NCBI GenBank assembly: GCA_002898895.1
Contig: BEHS01000003.1
Location: 1 to 47,344 of the forward strand
Length of the DNA stretch: 47,344 bases
Origin: a bacterium HR16
Lineage (GTDB): Bacteria; Armatimonadota; HRBIN16
Reading direction: 5' to 3'
The translations under genes were made by a program, and so were the position numbers. The notes beneath the pieces are model-generated. The model had not been told where the DNA came from. It made no database searches and saw only the letters and a list, made by a program, of their open reading frames with translations. Positions 35,629 through 43,454 of the stretch are shown piece after piece (the first letter of the stretch is position 1; every line of letters begins with the position of its first letter).

Positions 35629-35911
35629 GTCGTTTCAGTAGATTCCCCAAGGATGAACGTCCGTAACCGATACTAAACACAGGACTACACAACCCTCTCA
35701 TGCGAAGATGCAGCAAAGGAAACGATAGGCGAAACCATCTGTAGCTGATATCACCAACAACAATGATTGTTGCCCGCTTCCGTGCCCCTACTGTCGCTGC
35801 TTGACGCGCAGACTTAACAGGCTGTTTCTCGCGCTTCTGTGTTGCAGCCACATTGGCATAGTTGATCGGCTCATTCCCGCAGTACCGATACAGGTTCGGG
35901 TCGCCGGAGGT
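35603..35911 (-). pseudogene. Orphan RHS C-terminal tip
   Basis: The frame begins within the RHS core end: SGDPNLYRYCGNEPINYAN, the conserved 'DPxNLYRYCGNxPVNYxDPTG' region that precedes a variable tip. It continues into about 80 basic residues with no recognised fold and stops at 35603. There is no start codon for the core part; a GTG inside gives the 82-residue frame. It starts a few bases after the stop of the 35917-36573 gene and ends 26 bp inside the 34801-35628 gene. Displaced 'orphan' tips followed by an immunity gene are typical of RHS loci. Confidence 0.65.
35886..35910 (+). repeat. 25-bp exact direct repeat, copy 1 (RHS core end)
   Basis: CGATACAGGTTCGGGTCGCC followed by GGAGG, identical to 37180-37204. 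It codes for the SGDPNLYR stretch on the minus strand. Both copies sit just upstream of a tip region and could recombine to exchange or delete the 1.3 kb in between. Confidence 0.85.
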
Positions 35912-35916
35912 TGGAT

Positions 35917-36573
35917 TTATTGTTCAAGAGATTCACCCTTTTGCCGTATGAACCCAAGTGCAGGGGTCACTAGACCGATATCTCCGATACCCTGCCTCCA
36001 GAGTGGTAACAGCAACGCGGTGAACTGGTTACCCCAGATGATCATCTCATACTCACTACGAGATGCACCAGGAACGCGCTCTAAGTAGTAGGTCAGGTAT
36101 ATGCCAGCACTGACATCCGCATCAGAGATATACACATCATCCCCATCAAGGCTAACCAGAGCTAACGCATGGTTGAGCACATCCCCACTCGTAATCCGCA
36201 CAGCAACAGTATCTATTCCCACACGCCAATACAACCACATCGGCACCTCAGACATATTCGCCGTCAACTGAGCCAGAACTCGCTTGAGTGCACGCTGAAG
36301 CTTTGCTGGTACTTTTAGGTAAAAATGATAGCGTTTACCCTCTCTGCATTCCGCGAGATGCAGCAAATACTTTTTAAACCATTCCTCCGATTCGGCTGTT
36401 TCCACTTCTGTGGCGATATCCACAGTTCTCCCTAAAATGGTGGACAACCTTTTCATCTCAGATGGCAAATGGCGTTTTAAACGGTTCCTGCGCAAGGCTT
36501 TGCTCAGAGCATCATCAACTTGCACTACTGTCCCTCCTTGTAACCCCGATGAATCATCTCCTGTATGGAACAT
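35917..36573 (-). CDS. Candidate immunity protein for the adjacent RHS tip
   Basis: A 218-residue soluble protein without a recognised family: basic N-terminal third (SKALRRNRLKRHLPSEMKRL), a middle with CREGKRYHFYLKVPAKLQRA, and an ordered C-terminal half (GDDVYISDADVSAGIYLTYYL, EYEMIIWGNQFTALLLPLW). No signal peptide. Its start (ATG 36573) overlaps the stop of the RHS tip frame (36554) by 20 bp, the position of cognate immunity genes in polymorphic toxin loci. That placement is the only evidence for an immunity role. Composition differs from the housekeeping neighbours. Confidence 0.6.
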   Translation of the reverse strand: MFHTGDDSSGLQGGTVVQVDDALSKALRRNRLKRHLPSEMKRLSTILGRTVDIATEVETAESEEWFKKYLLHLAECREGKRYHFYLKVPAKLQRALKRVLAQLTANMSEVPMWLYWRVGIDTVAVRITSGDVLNHALALVSLDGDDVYISDADVSAGIYLTYYLERVPGASRSEYEMIIWGNQFTALLLPLWRQGIGDIGLVTPALGFIRQKGESLEQ

Positions 36574-37375
36574 TCACTTTGGGCTTGTGTGAAATTCGGT
36601 CAGTATTGTCATAGCGAAGGTGTCCTAATGGGTCAATTCCCCCTCCCCGCTTCGGGGTAGAAGCTTCCCAATGTGGATATGGATGATTCGTATCCGCAGG
36701 GTGGTGAGTAACAACCTTCCTACCCATACCGCCTCCTGGCAAAGGTACCGCATACTCGTACTGCCGGTTGTTTGCCGTTCCTCGCCGGGCAATAGGCTGC
36801 CGACATGTGGGTATCCCTGCCCGTCTCATCGCCTCACGCCTCGCTGCTCGCAAACTCTCGCAGACAACCTCTTCTGAAGGACGCGCTGCTCTTAAGACCT
36901 TGCTGCCAGCTCGCTCATACAGCACAACCGCAGAAGCATCTCGGACTCGCCTGACCCAGCGCCCCGTTTTGGCAACATCCCCCAGAATAGGCACAACACC
37001 CAAACCGGAGATCGCTGCGTTCGCCCAGTCGCCTTCTAACGCATACAGCCCTGCGTTTAGCAGGTCTGCCAGCTCGCCAACACCCGGGTACAGCCCCAAT
37101 CAGGTCTAATCCGCCGTGTATCCACCGCGGGGCATAGCCCGTTGGGTCTACCGCATTGACCGGGTCACTTCCGCAGTAACGATACAGGTTCGGGTCGCCG
37201 GAGGCGACACCTATCGGGTCTTTCTGCAGCCACCGGGCGGTGCGGGGAGCATACTGCCCGAACTGTCAAGGAGCAAACGGGTGTGACCAAGACCATCAAT
37301 CACATAATACCGCGTTCCCGCTGGAGAGCGCAAGTGGATGTGACGCTTTTTATCCTGAGAAAGCACTACCGTCCC
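36554..37375 (-). pseudogene. RHS core end with toxin tip, frameshifted
   Basis: Read on the minus strand it goes: GTRYYVIDGLGHTRLLLDSS (RHS core), then after a frame change QYAPRTARWLQKDPIGVA, SGDPNLYRYCGSDPVNAVDP and TGYAPRWIHGGLDLIG, then after a second frame change GLYPGVGELADLLNAGLYAL (the pre-toxin hydrophobic/helical linker). The tip follows: REAMRRAGIPTCRQPIARRG, RQYEYAVPLPGGG, THHPADTNHPYPHWEASTPK, ending at 36554. The second break is one extra G in GGGG (37094-37097). The first coincides with a deletion of about 40 core residues. The His-rich tip suggests a nuclease-type toxin; this is not proven. Only the 181-residue tip frame (TTG 37099) is open. Confidence 0.75.
37180..37204 (+). 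repeat. 25-bp exact direct repeat, copy 2
   Basis: Identical to 35886-35910; it codes for SGDPNLYR of the RHS core on the minus strand. See the copy 1 entry for the implied recombination. Confidence 0.85.
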
Positions 37376-37380
37376 CATAA

Positions 37381-37405
37381 CGGCTCGGCAGGAGCCTCGC
37401 CCTCC
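37381..37405 (-). repeat. Half copy of the dispersed GGAGGGCGAGGCTCC palindrome
   Basis: Minus strand: GGAGGGCGAGGCTCCTGCCG followed by AGCCG. It sits exactly at the boundary between the RHS remnant and the gatB upstream region, in the same arrangement as the arms at 8766-8827. It marks one edge of the anomalous island. Confidence 0.7.
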
Positions 37406-37475
37406 AACCTGTTCAATCTGACCCTGCCTGTGATAAAATAAGAACGACGCCAGCTTTAAGGATGGAGGTCTGTGG

Positions 37476-38927
37476 ATGACGGAGTGGGAAGCCTGCATCG
37501 GCATGGAGGTACATGCCGAACTGTTGACCGATAGCAAGATGTTCTGTTCCTGCGCCAACGCTTTTGGCGGCGAGCCGAACACCCGTTGCTGCCCGGTGTG
37601 TACAGGGATGCCCGGCTCCCTGCCGGTGATGAACAAGAAGGCAGTGGAGATGGTGCTGCGCACCGCCCTTGCGCTCAACTGCGAAATCTCCATGACCTCC
37701 ATCTTTCATCGTAAAAACTACTTCTATCCCGACCTGCCCAAGAACTATCAGATTTCCCAGTACGGAGATACACCCATCGGCAAGCGAGGCTGGCTGGATG
37801 TGCCGGTAAACGGGCGTATCGTGCGCGTGCATATCCGCCGTGTGCATCTGGAGGAGGACACCGGCAAGCTCTTCCACCTGCCGACGGGCGAGAGCGCGGT
37901 GGACTACAACCGCAGCGGAGTGCCGCTCATGGAGATTGTGACCGAGTTTCCGCCCGACATGCACACCGCCGAGGAGGCGCGTGCCTACCTTCAGACCCTG
38001 CGCAGCGTGCTGGTGTATCTCGGCGTGTGTGACGGGCGAATGGAGCAGGGAAGTCTGCGCTGTGAACCCAACCTCTCGGTGCGCCCGAAGGGCAGCGATA
38101 CCTTCGGCGTCAAGACCGAGCTGAAGAACCTGAACTCCTTCCGCGCGGTGCAACGAGGCATTGAGTACGAGATACAGCGACATATTGCCGTGCTGGAATC
38201 GGGGGGCAAGGTGATTCAGGAAACGCGAGGCTGGAACGACGAGCGCGGCGAGAGCTTCCCGATGCGCACCAAGGAGTACGAGCAGGACTACCGCTACTTC
38301 CCCGAGCCTGACCTCGTGCCGGTGCAGTTTACGGAGGAATGGATAGAGCAGGTACGCGCCTCTCTGCCGGAGTTGCCTCTGGCAAAACGCCAGCGCTTCA
38401 TAGAACAGTACGCCCTGCCCGAATACGACGCCACCCTGCTGGTGGAAGACCGCGCCACCGCCGATTACTTTGAGGAGGTGGTACAGCTCGGTGCGGAACC
38501 GAAAGCGGTCGCAAACTGGATGAACGGCGACCTCGCCCGCCTGATGAACGCAGCAGGTATCGAGCACATCCGCGATTGCAAAGTGCAGCCGAAACACCTG
38601 CGCGACCTCATCGGGCTGGTGCAGAAGGGCACTATCACCGGAAGCGTCGCCAAGCAGGTGCTGGAAGAGGTGTTCCATACGGGCGCAGAGCCTGCTCAGG
38701 TGGTACAGGCGAAGGGCTTGACACAGGTCAGCGACACCGACCAGCTCATAGCGTGGGTGCAGCAGGCAATTGCCGAAAACCCCGATGCGGCGGAGAAGGT
38801 GCGTAACGGCAAACTACAAACCTTGCAGTTTCTGGTGGGTCAGGTGATGAAGCTCAGCCGTGGACGTGCCAACCCCAACGAGGTGCGTCGCCTCATCGCC
38901 GAGCAACTTGGTGTACAGGTCGAGTAG
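37476..38927 (+). CDS. gatB: Asp-tRNA(Asn)/Glu-tRNA(Gln) amidotransferase subunit B
   Basis: A 483-residue protein of normal length. Signatures are [68 protein letters not shown] and [14 protein letters not shown] of the kinase/amidation domain, then the YqeY-like tail ([10 protein letters not shown] ... [14 protein letters not shown]) that binds tRNA. It phosphorylates and amidates mischarged Glu-tRNA(Gln) or Asp-tRNA(Asn) with GatA and GatC, which are not in the window. ATG 37476 has GGAGGT 6-7 bases upstream. Confidence 0.97.
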   Translation: MTEWEACIGMEVHAELLTDSKMFCSCANAFGGEPNTRCCPVCTGMPGSLPVMNKKAVEMVLRTALALNCEISMTSIFHRKNYFYPDLPKNYQISQYGDTPIGKRGWLDVPVNGRIVRVHIRRVHLEEDTGKLFHLPTGESAVDYNRSGVPLMEIVTEFPPDMHTAEEARAYLQTLRSVLVYLGVCDGRMEQGSLRCEPNLSVRPKGSDTFGVKTELKNLNSFRAVQRGIEYEIQRHIAVLESGGKVIQETRGWNDERGESFPMRTKEYEQDYRYFPEPDLVPVQFTEEWIEQVRASLPELPLAKRQRFIEQYALPEYDATLLVEDRATADYFEEVVQLGAEPKAVANWMNGDLARLMNAAGIEHIRDCKVQPKHLRDLIGLVQKGTITGSVAKQVLEEVFHTGAEPAQVVQAKGLTQVSDTDQLIAWVQQAIAENPDAAEKVRNGKLQTLQFLVGQVMKLSRGRANPNEVRRLIAEQLGVQVE

Positions 38928-38973
38928 ACTGGTTCTCAAGGTAGCACGCCCCACCGGCGTAATACATCTGTAA

Positions 38974-39126
38974 TCATGGGCTTTGGCTGTTGCCACAACC
39001 ATTCCACTTGCAGCCACAGCCCTTCAGCACTTTACTGTGATAGACCCCCTGCGACGCCATGAGCACCGCCCGATACACGCCGTCGTCCGCCATCTGGTTT
39101 GCGGGCGCCTGCGTCATCATCGCCAT
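38974..39126 (-). CDS. Small cysteine-rich protein
   Basis: About 48-50 residues, depending on which of three close ATGs is used (39126, 39120 or 39117). The C terminus has three cysteines in a short glycine-rich loop: VLKGCGCKWNGCGNSQSP. The N-terminal half is plain (TQAPANQMADDGVYRAVLMA). A TATAAT box (39140-39145) lies 14-20 bases upstream and GAGG precedes ATG 39120, so it is probably expressed. No family recognised; a small metal-binding or redox role is possible. It lies between gatB (convergent) and the PfkB kinase on the same strand. Confidence 0.55.
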   Translation of the reverse strand: MAMMTQAPANQMADDGVYRAVLMASQGVYHSKVLKGCGCKWNGCGNSQSP

Positions 39127-39139
39127 CACCTCTGCCTCG

Positions 39140-39145
39140 ATTATA
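39140..39145 (-). promoter_or_regulatory. -10 box for the small cysteine-rich gene
   Basis: Minus-strand TATAAT preceded by GTGTGC, within 20 bases of the first ATGs. The -35 region overlaps the end of the PfkB kinase gene and is not convincing. Confidence 0.4.
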
Positions 39146-39160
39146 GCACACTGCATATCT

Positions 39161-40135
39161 TCATTGCAGAATGTGCTCCGGTATCTCGATACTATCCAGC
39201 CGTGCGCCCATTTTGGTCACCACCTGCGCCGCGGTGTATGCCGCCAGCCTGCCCGCTACCTCCAGCGATAACCCTGCGCATAGCCCGTACAACAGCCCCG
39301 CTGCGTACATGTCGCCGGCACCGGTGGCATCTATCGCTTCCACGCGGAATGCCGGAATCTCGTGCACAACGTCCCCCCGCCGAATCAGCGCACCCCGGCT
39401 GTCCATCGTCACCACCGCTACATCGCAGTAATCCGCCAGCAGTTGCGCGGCGCGGTGGGGATTATCCGCTCCACTCAGCTCCTGTGCTTCGGTAGCGTTG
39501 CCGATGAGCACGTCCACATGTTGCTCCAGTAACCGCTGGAAATCCGCTTTGTGGCGACGCACGCAGAAGATGTCTGACAGGCTGAACGCCACACGCACTC
39601 CTGCCCGGTTCGCTTCTTGCATGGCATGGAGCACCGCCTGCTTTTGCGACTCGGTATCCCACATGTAACCGGTGATGTACAGATAACGGCTCTGGCGCAG
39701 GTCGTCGATGTTCACCTCATCGGGGCGCAGTTGCTGGCTTGCACCCAGATAGGTGCACATGGTGCGCTGGACATCGGGGGTGAGCAGGATGAACGAGACG
39801 CCTGTACTCCCCTCGCCGACGGCAAGGTTCGGCTTTACGCCCTTCTCGCTGAGGCTGCGTCGGTAGAGCCTGCCGTATTCGTCGTCTGCTACCTTGCTGG
39901 TGTAACACGCCTTGCCGCCCAGCAACGACACGCCGATCATGGTATTCGCACCCGAACCACCCGCTTCGGAGTGCACTACTCTCTCGGCAAGGTGTTCTAT
40001 CAGAAAGCAGCGTTGCAGCTCGTCTATCAGGAACATGCCGCCTTTCTGCAGCCCCAGCTCCTGAATAATCGTTTCATCCACCTTCGCCTGAACATCTACC
40101 AGCGCGTTGCACATACCGAAAACGTCAAAGACCAT
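39161..40135 (-). CDS. PfkB family kinase, adenosine-kinase-like
   Basis: A 324-residue ribokinase-fold enzyme. It starts with FDVFGMCNALVDVQAKVDE, has the substrate motif HSEAGGSGANTMIGVSLLGG, and ends with the PfkB signature 2, DATGAGDMYAAGLLYGL, containing the catalytic Asp and anion hole. The opening 'G-NALVD' with a large lid region is typical of adenosine kinase and related nucleoside/sugar kinases of bacteria. It phosphorylates a nucleoside or sugar with ATP in the cytosol. GAGGTG lies 5 bases before ATG 40135. Confidence 0.88.
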   Translation of the reverse strand: MVFDVFGMCNALVDVQAKVDETIIQELGLQKGGMFLIDELQRCFLIEHLAERVVHSEAGGSGANTMIGVSLLGGKACYTSKVADDEYGRLYRRSLSEKGVKPNLAVGEGSTGVSFILLTPDVQRTMCTYLGASQQLRPDEVNIDDLRQSRYLYITGYMWDTESQKQAVLHAMQEANRAGVRVAFSLSDIFCVRRHKADFQRLLEQHVDVLIGNATEAQELSGADNPHRAAQLLADYCDVAVVTMDSRGALIRRGDVVHEIPAFRVEAIDATGAGDMYAAGLLYGLCAGLSLEVAGRLAAYTAAQVVTKMGARLDSIEIPEHILQ

Positions 40136-40162
40136 GTTTCACCTCGTTCAGAGTCGCAGGGA

Positions 40163-40191
40163 TTGTGTGCTTTCGTACTCCGCACTATAAT
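40163..40191 (+). promoter_or_regulatory. Promoter of the 40261 membrane-protein gene
   Basis: TTGTGT (40163-40168), 17-base spacer, TATAAT (40186-40191). The start near 40198 gives a leader of about 63 bases. This 125-bp gap also separates the divergent PfkB kinase gene, whose own promoter is not clear. Confidence 0.5.
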
Positions 40192-40260
40192 ACTCGGCAG
40201 CAGGAGCGGCTTTATGTTATACTTACTCCTGCCCGTTACCTGCCGAGGTGGTGACCGGGA

Positions 40261-41292
40261 ATGCCATGGCGTGTACTGCATATTCTGTTCGCTGCGCTTT
40301 CTCTACCGTGGGCTTTTGTGGCGACTGCAATCCTGCTCAGTGCCGGCGCGTACATCGACAAGCCGGGAATGCTGCGCGCTAAGGAACAGGCGTTCGAGGC
40401 AGTGGGTGTGATGCGCCGCACGGGCAAGCCTGTTATCGCCATGCTCCATCTCTCTAACGCGGAGAACCTGAACCTGGGCCATCCCTTTGCCACTGTAGTG
40501 AAGCGTAAGGAGGTGTCTTTCGACCCCGCTGATGTGCAAAAGGCTTTGCCTCAAGCGGACAAAGAGTTCTGGACATACGGTGGCGAGAACTTCGTAGAGG
40601 TGCGCGTGCTGGATGCCAACGCCGACGGTCAGCTGGATGTGTTGTTTCAGTATGATTTTGACACCCTTGTGGAACCCACCGCGCATATCTGCTACCTTTA
40701 CACAGTAGCCGATAATACTCCTGTTCTGCTACTCGCCGTTCACGGTGAGGCGGACCCGTTGGAGCCGGTCAAGACGAAGGATGGAACGTATGCCTTCATC
40801 AATCGGCGCACGGTGTGGCAGAACAAAGCTTACGTCTGGAAAGGTGGACGCTACCGCCTGCTGGATTATAACGTGCGGGAACAACGCAAACAGATACTTC
40901 TGCGTTTCGCTGGGGCTCCGCTCGCGTTTGGGTTATGGATATGGCTCATCAGCCTGGCGCCAGCTGCATGGCTGTTTTCGAACTGGTGGATATATGTGGG
41001 GCACCCGATGCAAAAGAGGGAGAAGCCACCTATTGGGAAGGTGTACTACCTGCTGTTATGGTGCTGGGTTATCGGCTTCGCCGTTGCGGCGTGGCTGATA
41101 ATATACCCACGTTTCTATCATGTGAGCTATATGCTCTCGCTCATCCTTTTCCTCCCGTCATGGCTGGCGGGGCTGGGTGCAGCGATAGCGCAAACGGTGC
41201 TGGGTGTACGCTATAATAGAACGAGAGGTGATAGCAATGGCAGTAGTCCAGGCGAAATCGGGGGTCGTTCACTACCCGGAGTCGGACGGTAA
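40261..41292 (+). CDS. Hypothetical membrane protein
   Basis: A 343-residue protein. N-terminal signal anchor (ILFAALSLPWAFVATAILLSAGAY), an extracytoplasmic domain of about 190 residues with a Ca-binding-like DANADGQLDVLFQYD motif (dockerin/EF-hand-like D-x-N-x-D), then three C-terminal helices (APLAFGLWIWLISLAPAAWLF; VYYLLLWCWVIGFAVAAWLI; SLILFLPSWLAGLGAAIA). I do not recognise the family. The final 56 bases overlap the Uma2 gene in another frame, whose promoter lies inside this gene. Confidence 0.75.
   Translation: MPWRVLHILFAALSLPWAFVATAILLSAGAYIDKPGMLRAKEQAFEAVGVMRRTGKPVIAMLHLSNAENLNLGHPFATVVKRKEVSFDPADVQKALPQADKEFWTYGGENFVEVRVLDANADGQLDVLFQYDFDTLVEPTAHICYLYTVADNTPVLLLAVHGEADPLEPVKTKDGTYAFINRRTVWQNKAYVWKGGRYRLLDYNVREQRKQILLRFAGAPLAFGLWIWLISLAPAAWLFSNWWIYVGHPMQKREKPPIGKVYYLLLWCWVIGFAVAAWLIIYPRFYHVSYMLSLILFLPSWLAGLGAAIAQTVLGVRYNRTRGDSNGSSPGEIGGRSLPGVGR
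41212..41217 (+). promoter_or_regulatory. -10 box of the Uma2 gene
   Basis: TATAAT (41212-41217) within the end of the upstream membrane-protein gene, 20 bases before ATG 41237. The matching -35 (CGCAAA) is poor. GAGGTG lies 6 bases before the ATG. Confidence 0.4.
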
Positions 41293-41983
41293 ACCAATGG
41301 CAGAATCTCCCGAACATCTTGAAGTGATGTTATCTCTGATTGTTTCTTTGCAGGCATATTTTGCCGATAGGCAGGACGTTTACGTGGCAGGAAATCAGTT
41401 CCTGTACTGGGTAGAGGGTAATCCCAGACAGCGTGTGGCTCCCGATGTGTATGTGGTATTCGGTGTGCCTCGGCGCCCGTGGCGCGCCACATGGAAGGTA
41501 TGGGAGACCGGCAAAGCGCCCGACCTGATTATCGAACTCACCTCCCCCTCTACCGCGTCGGAGGACCTGGGACGAAAATACCAGCTGTATCAACGCCTGA
41601 AGGTAGGCGAGTACGTTCTGATTGACGTGAAGCATGAGTACCTGAAGGAACCTCTGAACCTGTATCGGCTGGAGAGTAACGCGTATCAGCGCGTGCCCAA
41701 CGAACACCCCTATAGCGGAGAGTGGCGAGTACATAGCGAGCTATTGGGATTGACATTTGTGCTGGTGCCCGGTGAGAGTGGCTATCAGGTGCGCCTGTGG
41801 GAACCGCAGCGCGAGCGGTGGCTGCCCAATCCAGTGGAAGTCGTGGAGCAGTACGAGCTGGCTCAACACCAGGTGCGAGAACTGGAACGGCGATTCGCCC
41901 AGGAAGCGCAAGCACGTGCCCAACTGGAGGAGCGGGTGCGCGAGCTGGAAGAGGAGCTACGCCGTCTGAAGGAAGGGCAATAG
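41237..41983 (+). CDS. Uma2 family nuclease-fold protein (DUF820) with coiled-coil tail
   Basis: A 248-residue protein of the Uma2/DUF820 PD-(D/E)xK superfamily, common in Cyanobacteria, Chloroflexi and Armatimonadota and usually present in many copies. Core features are RVAPDVYVVFGVPR, PDLIIELTSPSTASEDLGRK (with Asp and Glu) and YVLIDVKHEYL (Lys). The last 50 residues form a charged coiled coil (RELERRFAQEAQARAQLEER). Function in cells is unknown; these are possibly mobile endonucleases. ATG 41237 is preferred over 41204 because of the GAGGTG RBS. Overlaps the upstream gene's end by 56 bp. Confidence 0.85.
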   Translation: MAVVQAKSGVVHYPESDGKPMAESPEHLEVMLSLIVSLQAYFADRQDVYVAGNQFLYWVEGNPRQRVAPDVYVVFGVPRRPWRATWKVWETGKAPDLIIELTSPSTASEDLGRKYQLYQRLKVGEYVLIDVKHEYLKEPLNLYRLESNAYQRVPNEHPYSGEWRVHSELLGLTFVLVPGESGYQVRLWEPQRERWLPNPVEVVEQYELAQHQVRELERRFAQEAQARAQLEERVRELEEELRRLKEGQ

Positions 41984-41985
41984 CG

Positions 41986-42720
41986 CTACTGTAATCGCGT
42001 GAAAATCGCCTTGGCGACGCGCTTGAGGGCGGGTGGCACGCGCACGGTGCTCAGGTGGTCATACACGATGTGCAACAGCAACAGATAGCGGTTGCGTCGG
42101 CGGTCGGCAGCAGTGTTCTGTGCCACCTTTTGCCCGAAGGTGATAGAGTGCACAAAACCCACGTTGCGAAAACTCCGCGAGCGGTAAATGGATTCCCTCG
42201 CCACGCGCCGGGGACCTTCCCACCGAATGGTATCGTGCATCAGCAGGTAACCACCCTCTAACAATTTGGGGAACCACAGGTCAAAATCCTGACGCACCAT
42301 CTCGTAGCGGTGGTCGCCGTCGATGAAGAGCAGCTCCACCGGCTGGTCGAAGCGTGCTGCTGCCTCTGCAGAGGTCGCCACCACGGGCGTCACCATCTCC
42401 TCCACCCCCGCCCGGCGCAGATTAGCAAGGAATTCGTCGTATGTCCATACCGGCTGGTCGCCCTGCCGGTGCTCAGCCGAACCGGTGTGCGGGTCAATGG
42501 CAACCACTTTCGCGCCCGCGCCCGCCAGCGAACCCTTTGCCAGCCAGATGGTGGATTTGCCCTTGAAAGAGCCTATCTCCACGATGGCTCCCCTGCCTGT
42601 GCACGCCCACGCCACCCGGTAGAGCAACTCTCCCTCTTCCACGGTGAGCCACCCCTCCACCCCTGCGGTGAGCGCGAGAAGTTCCCGTCGAACGTCTGGT
42701 GGTATCGGTGAAAGGTTCAC
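41986..42720 (-). CDS. Class I SAM-dependent methyltransferase (Methyltransf_24 type)
   Basis: A 244-residue protein. SAM-binding motif I is GAIVEIGSFKGKSTIWLAKG; the acidic loop AKVVAIDPHTG follows; the catalytic/metal motif is ELLFIDGDHRYEMVRQD, typical of cephalosporin-hydroxylase-like or Methyltransf_24 sugar/small-molecule methyltransferases. Positively charged C terminus. It starts with GTG 42720 overlapping the esterase stop (GTGA), so the two are coupled. The product substrate is unknown, but coupling with an esterase suggests surface-polysaccharide or secondary metabolite tailoring. Confidence 0.85.
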   Translation of the reverse strand: MNLSPIPPDVRRELLALTAGVEGWLTVEEGELLYRVAWACTGRGAIVEIGSFKGKSTIWLAKGSLAGAGAKVVAIDPHTGSAEHRQGDQPVWTYDEFLANLRRAGVEEMVTPVVATSAEAAARFDQPVELLFIDGDHRYEMVRQDFDLWFPKLLEGGYLLMHDTIRWEGPRRVARESIYRSRSFRNVGFVHSITFGQKVAQNTAADRRRNRYLLLLHIVYDHLSTVRVPPALKRVAKAIFTRLQ

Positions 42721-43454
42721 TGCCCCATGGCTTCCATCACGAACTGCAACACCTGCTGGATATGCTCATCCCAGTAGTCCCATGTGTGCGCGCCCGGGAA
42801 CTCATGGTAGATATGCGGGATGCCCAGCGACTCCAGATGTGCATGGAACGCCCGGTTGTCCTCAATCAGAAAGTCTTCCACGCCGCAATCCAGCCACAGC
42901 CCGGGCAATTGCGCCCTGTCCACTTTCTGTACCAGCGCGAACAGGTCTTTATCGGAGCCTTGTGGGTTCTCCCCGAAAATGCGCTTGAAGTCAGGAGGCA
43001 TCTCATCGGATACAGGCTTATGCCCGACGGCTACCGCCCCCGACAGACTGGCTGCCGCCACAAAACGGTCGGGATGATGCAGGGCGAGGCTTATCGCGCC
43101 GTAACCACCCATCGACAGCCCCGCTATCGCGCGGTGCCGGCGGTCTCGGGCAGCGGGAAAGAGTCGTTCTGTTTGCCCTAGCACGTCCTTCATGATGTGG
43201 TCTTTGTATGCCTCACCGTTCACCCCGTTGGTGTACCATCCCCTGCCTCCATCGGGCATGACCACAATCAGCGGTAAATCGCGCACGTACCACTCAATCC
43301 GGCTGCGCCGAAGCCATATTGAAGCGTCGTCGGACAGCCCATGCAGCAGATAAAGCACCGGGAACGGTCCCTCACCGCTGTCCGGCAGTACCACGAGCAT
43401 CTCCGATGCTTTTCCTAAAGACTGGCTGAAAAACCGCAGTTGACACAGCGCCAT
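42717..43454 (-). CDS. Esterase family alpha/beta hydrolase
   Basis: A 245-residue enzyme of the EstA/S-formylglutathione-hydrolase-like group. The oxyanion region is FPVLYLLHGLSDDASIWLRR, the nucleophile elbow is IAGLSMGGYGAISLALHHP, the acid is in LWLDCGVEDFLIEDN, and the His in FPGAHTWDYWDEHI. No signal peptide, so cytosolic. AGGAGG lies 8-9 bases before ATG 43454. It likely hydrolyses acyl or tributyrin-like esters; physiological substrate unknown. Confidence 0.9.
   Translation of the reverse strand: MALCQLRFFSQSLGKASEMLVVLPDSGEGPFPVLYLLHGLSDDASIWLRRSRIEWYVRDLPLIVVMPDGGRGWYTNGVNGEAYKDHIMKDVLGQTERLFPAARDRRHRAIAGLSMGGYGAISLALHHPDRFVAAASLSGAVAVGHKPVSDEMPPDFKRIFGENPQGSDKDLFALVQKVDRAQLPGLWLDCGVEDFLIEDNRAFHAHLESLGIPHIYHEFPGAHTWDYWDEHIQQVLQFVMEAMGQ

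Noticed and set aside
37413-38678. 421-residue minus-strand ORF opposite gatB
   Set aside because: Covers conserved gatB coding sequence on the other strand; composition is typical of an antisense shadow.
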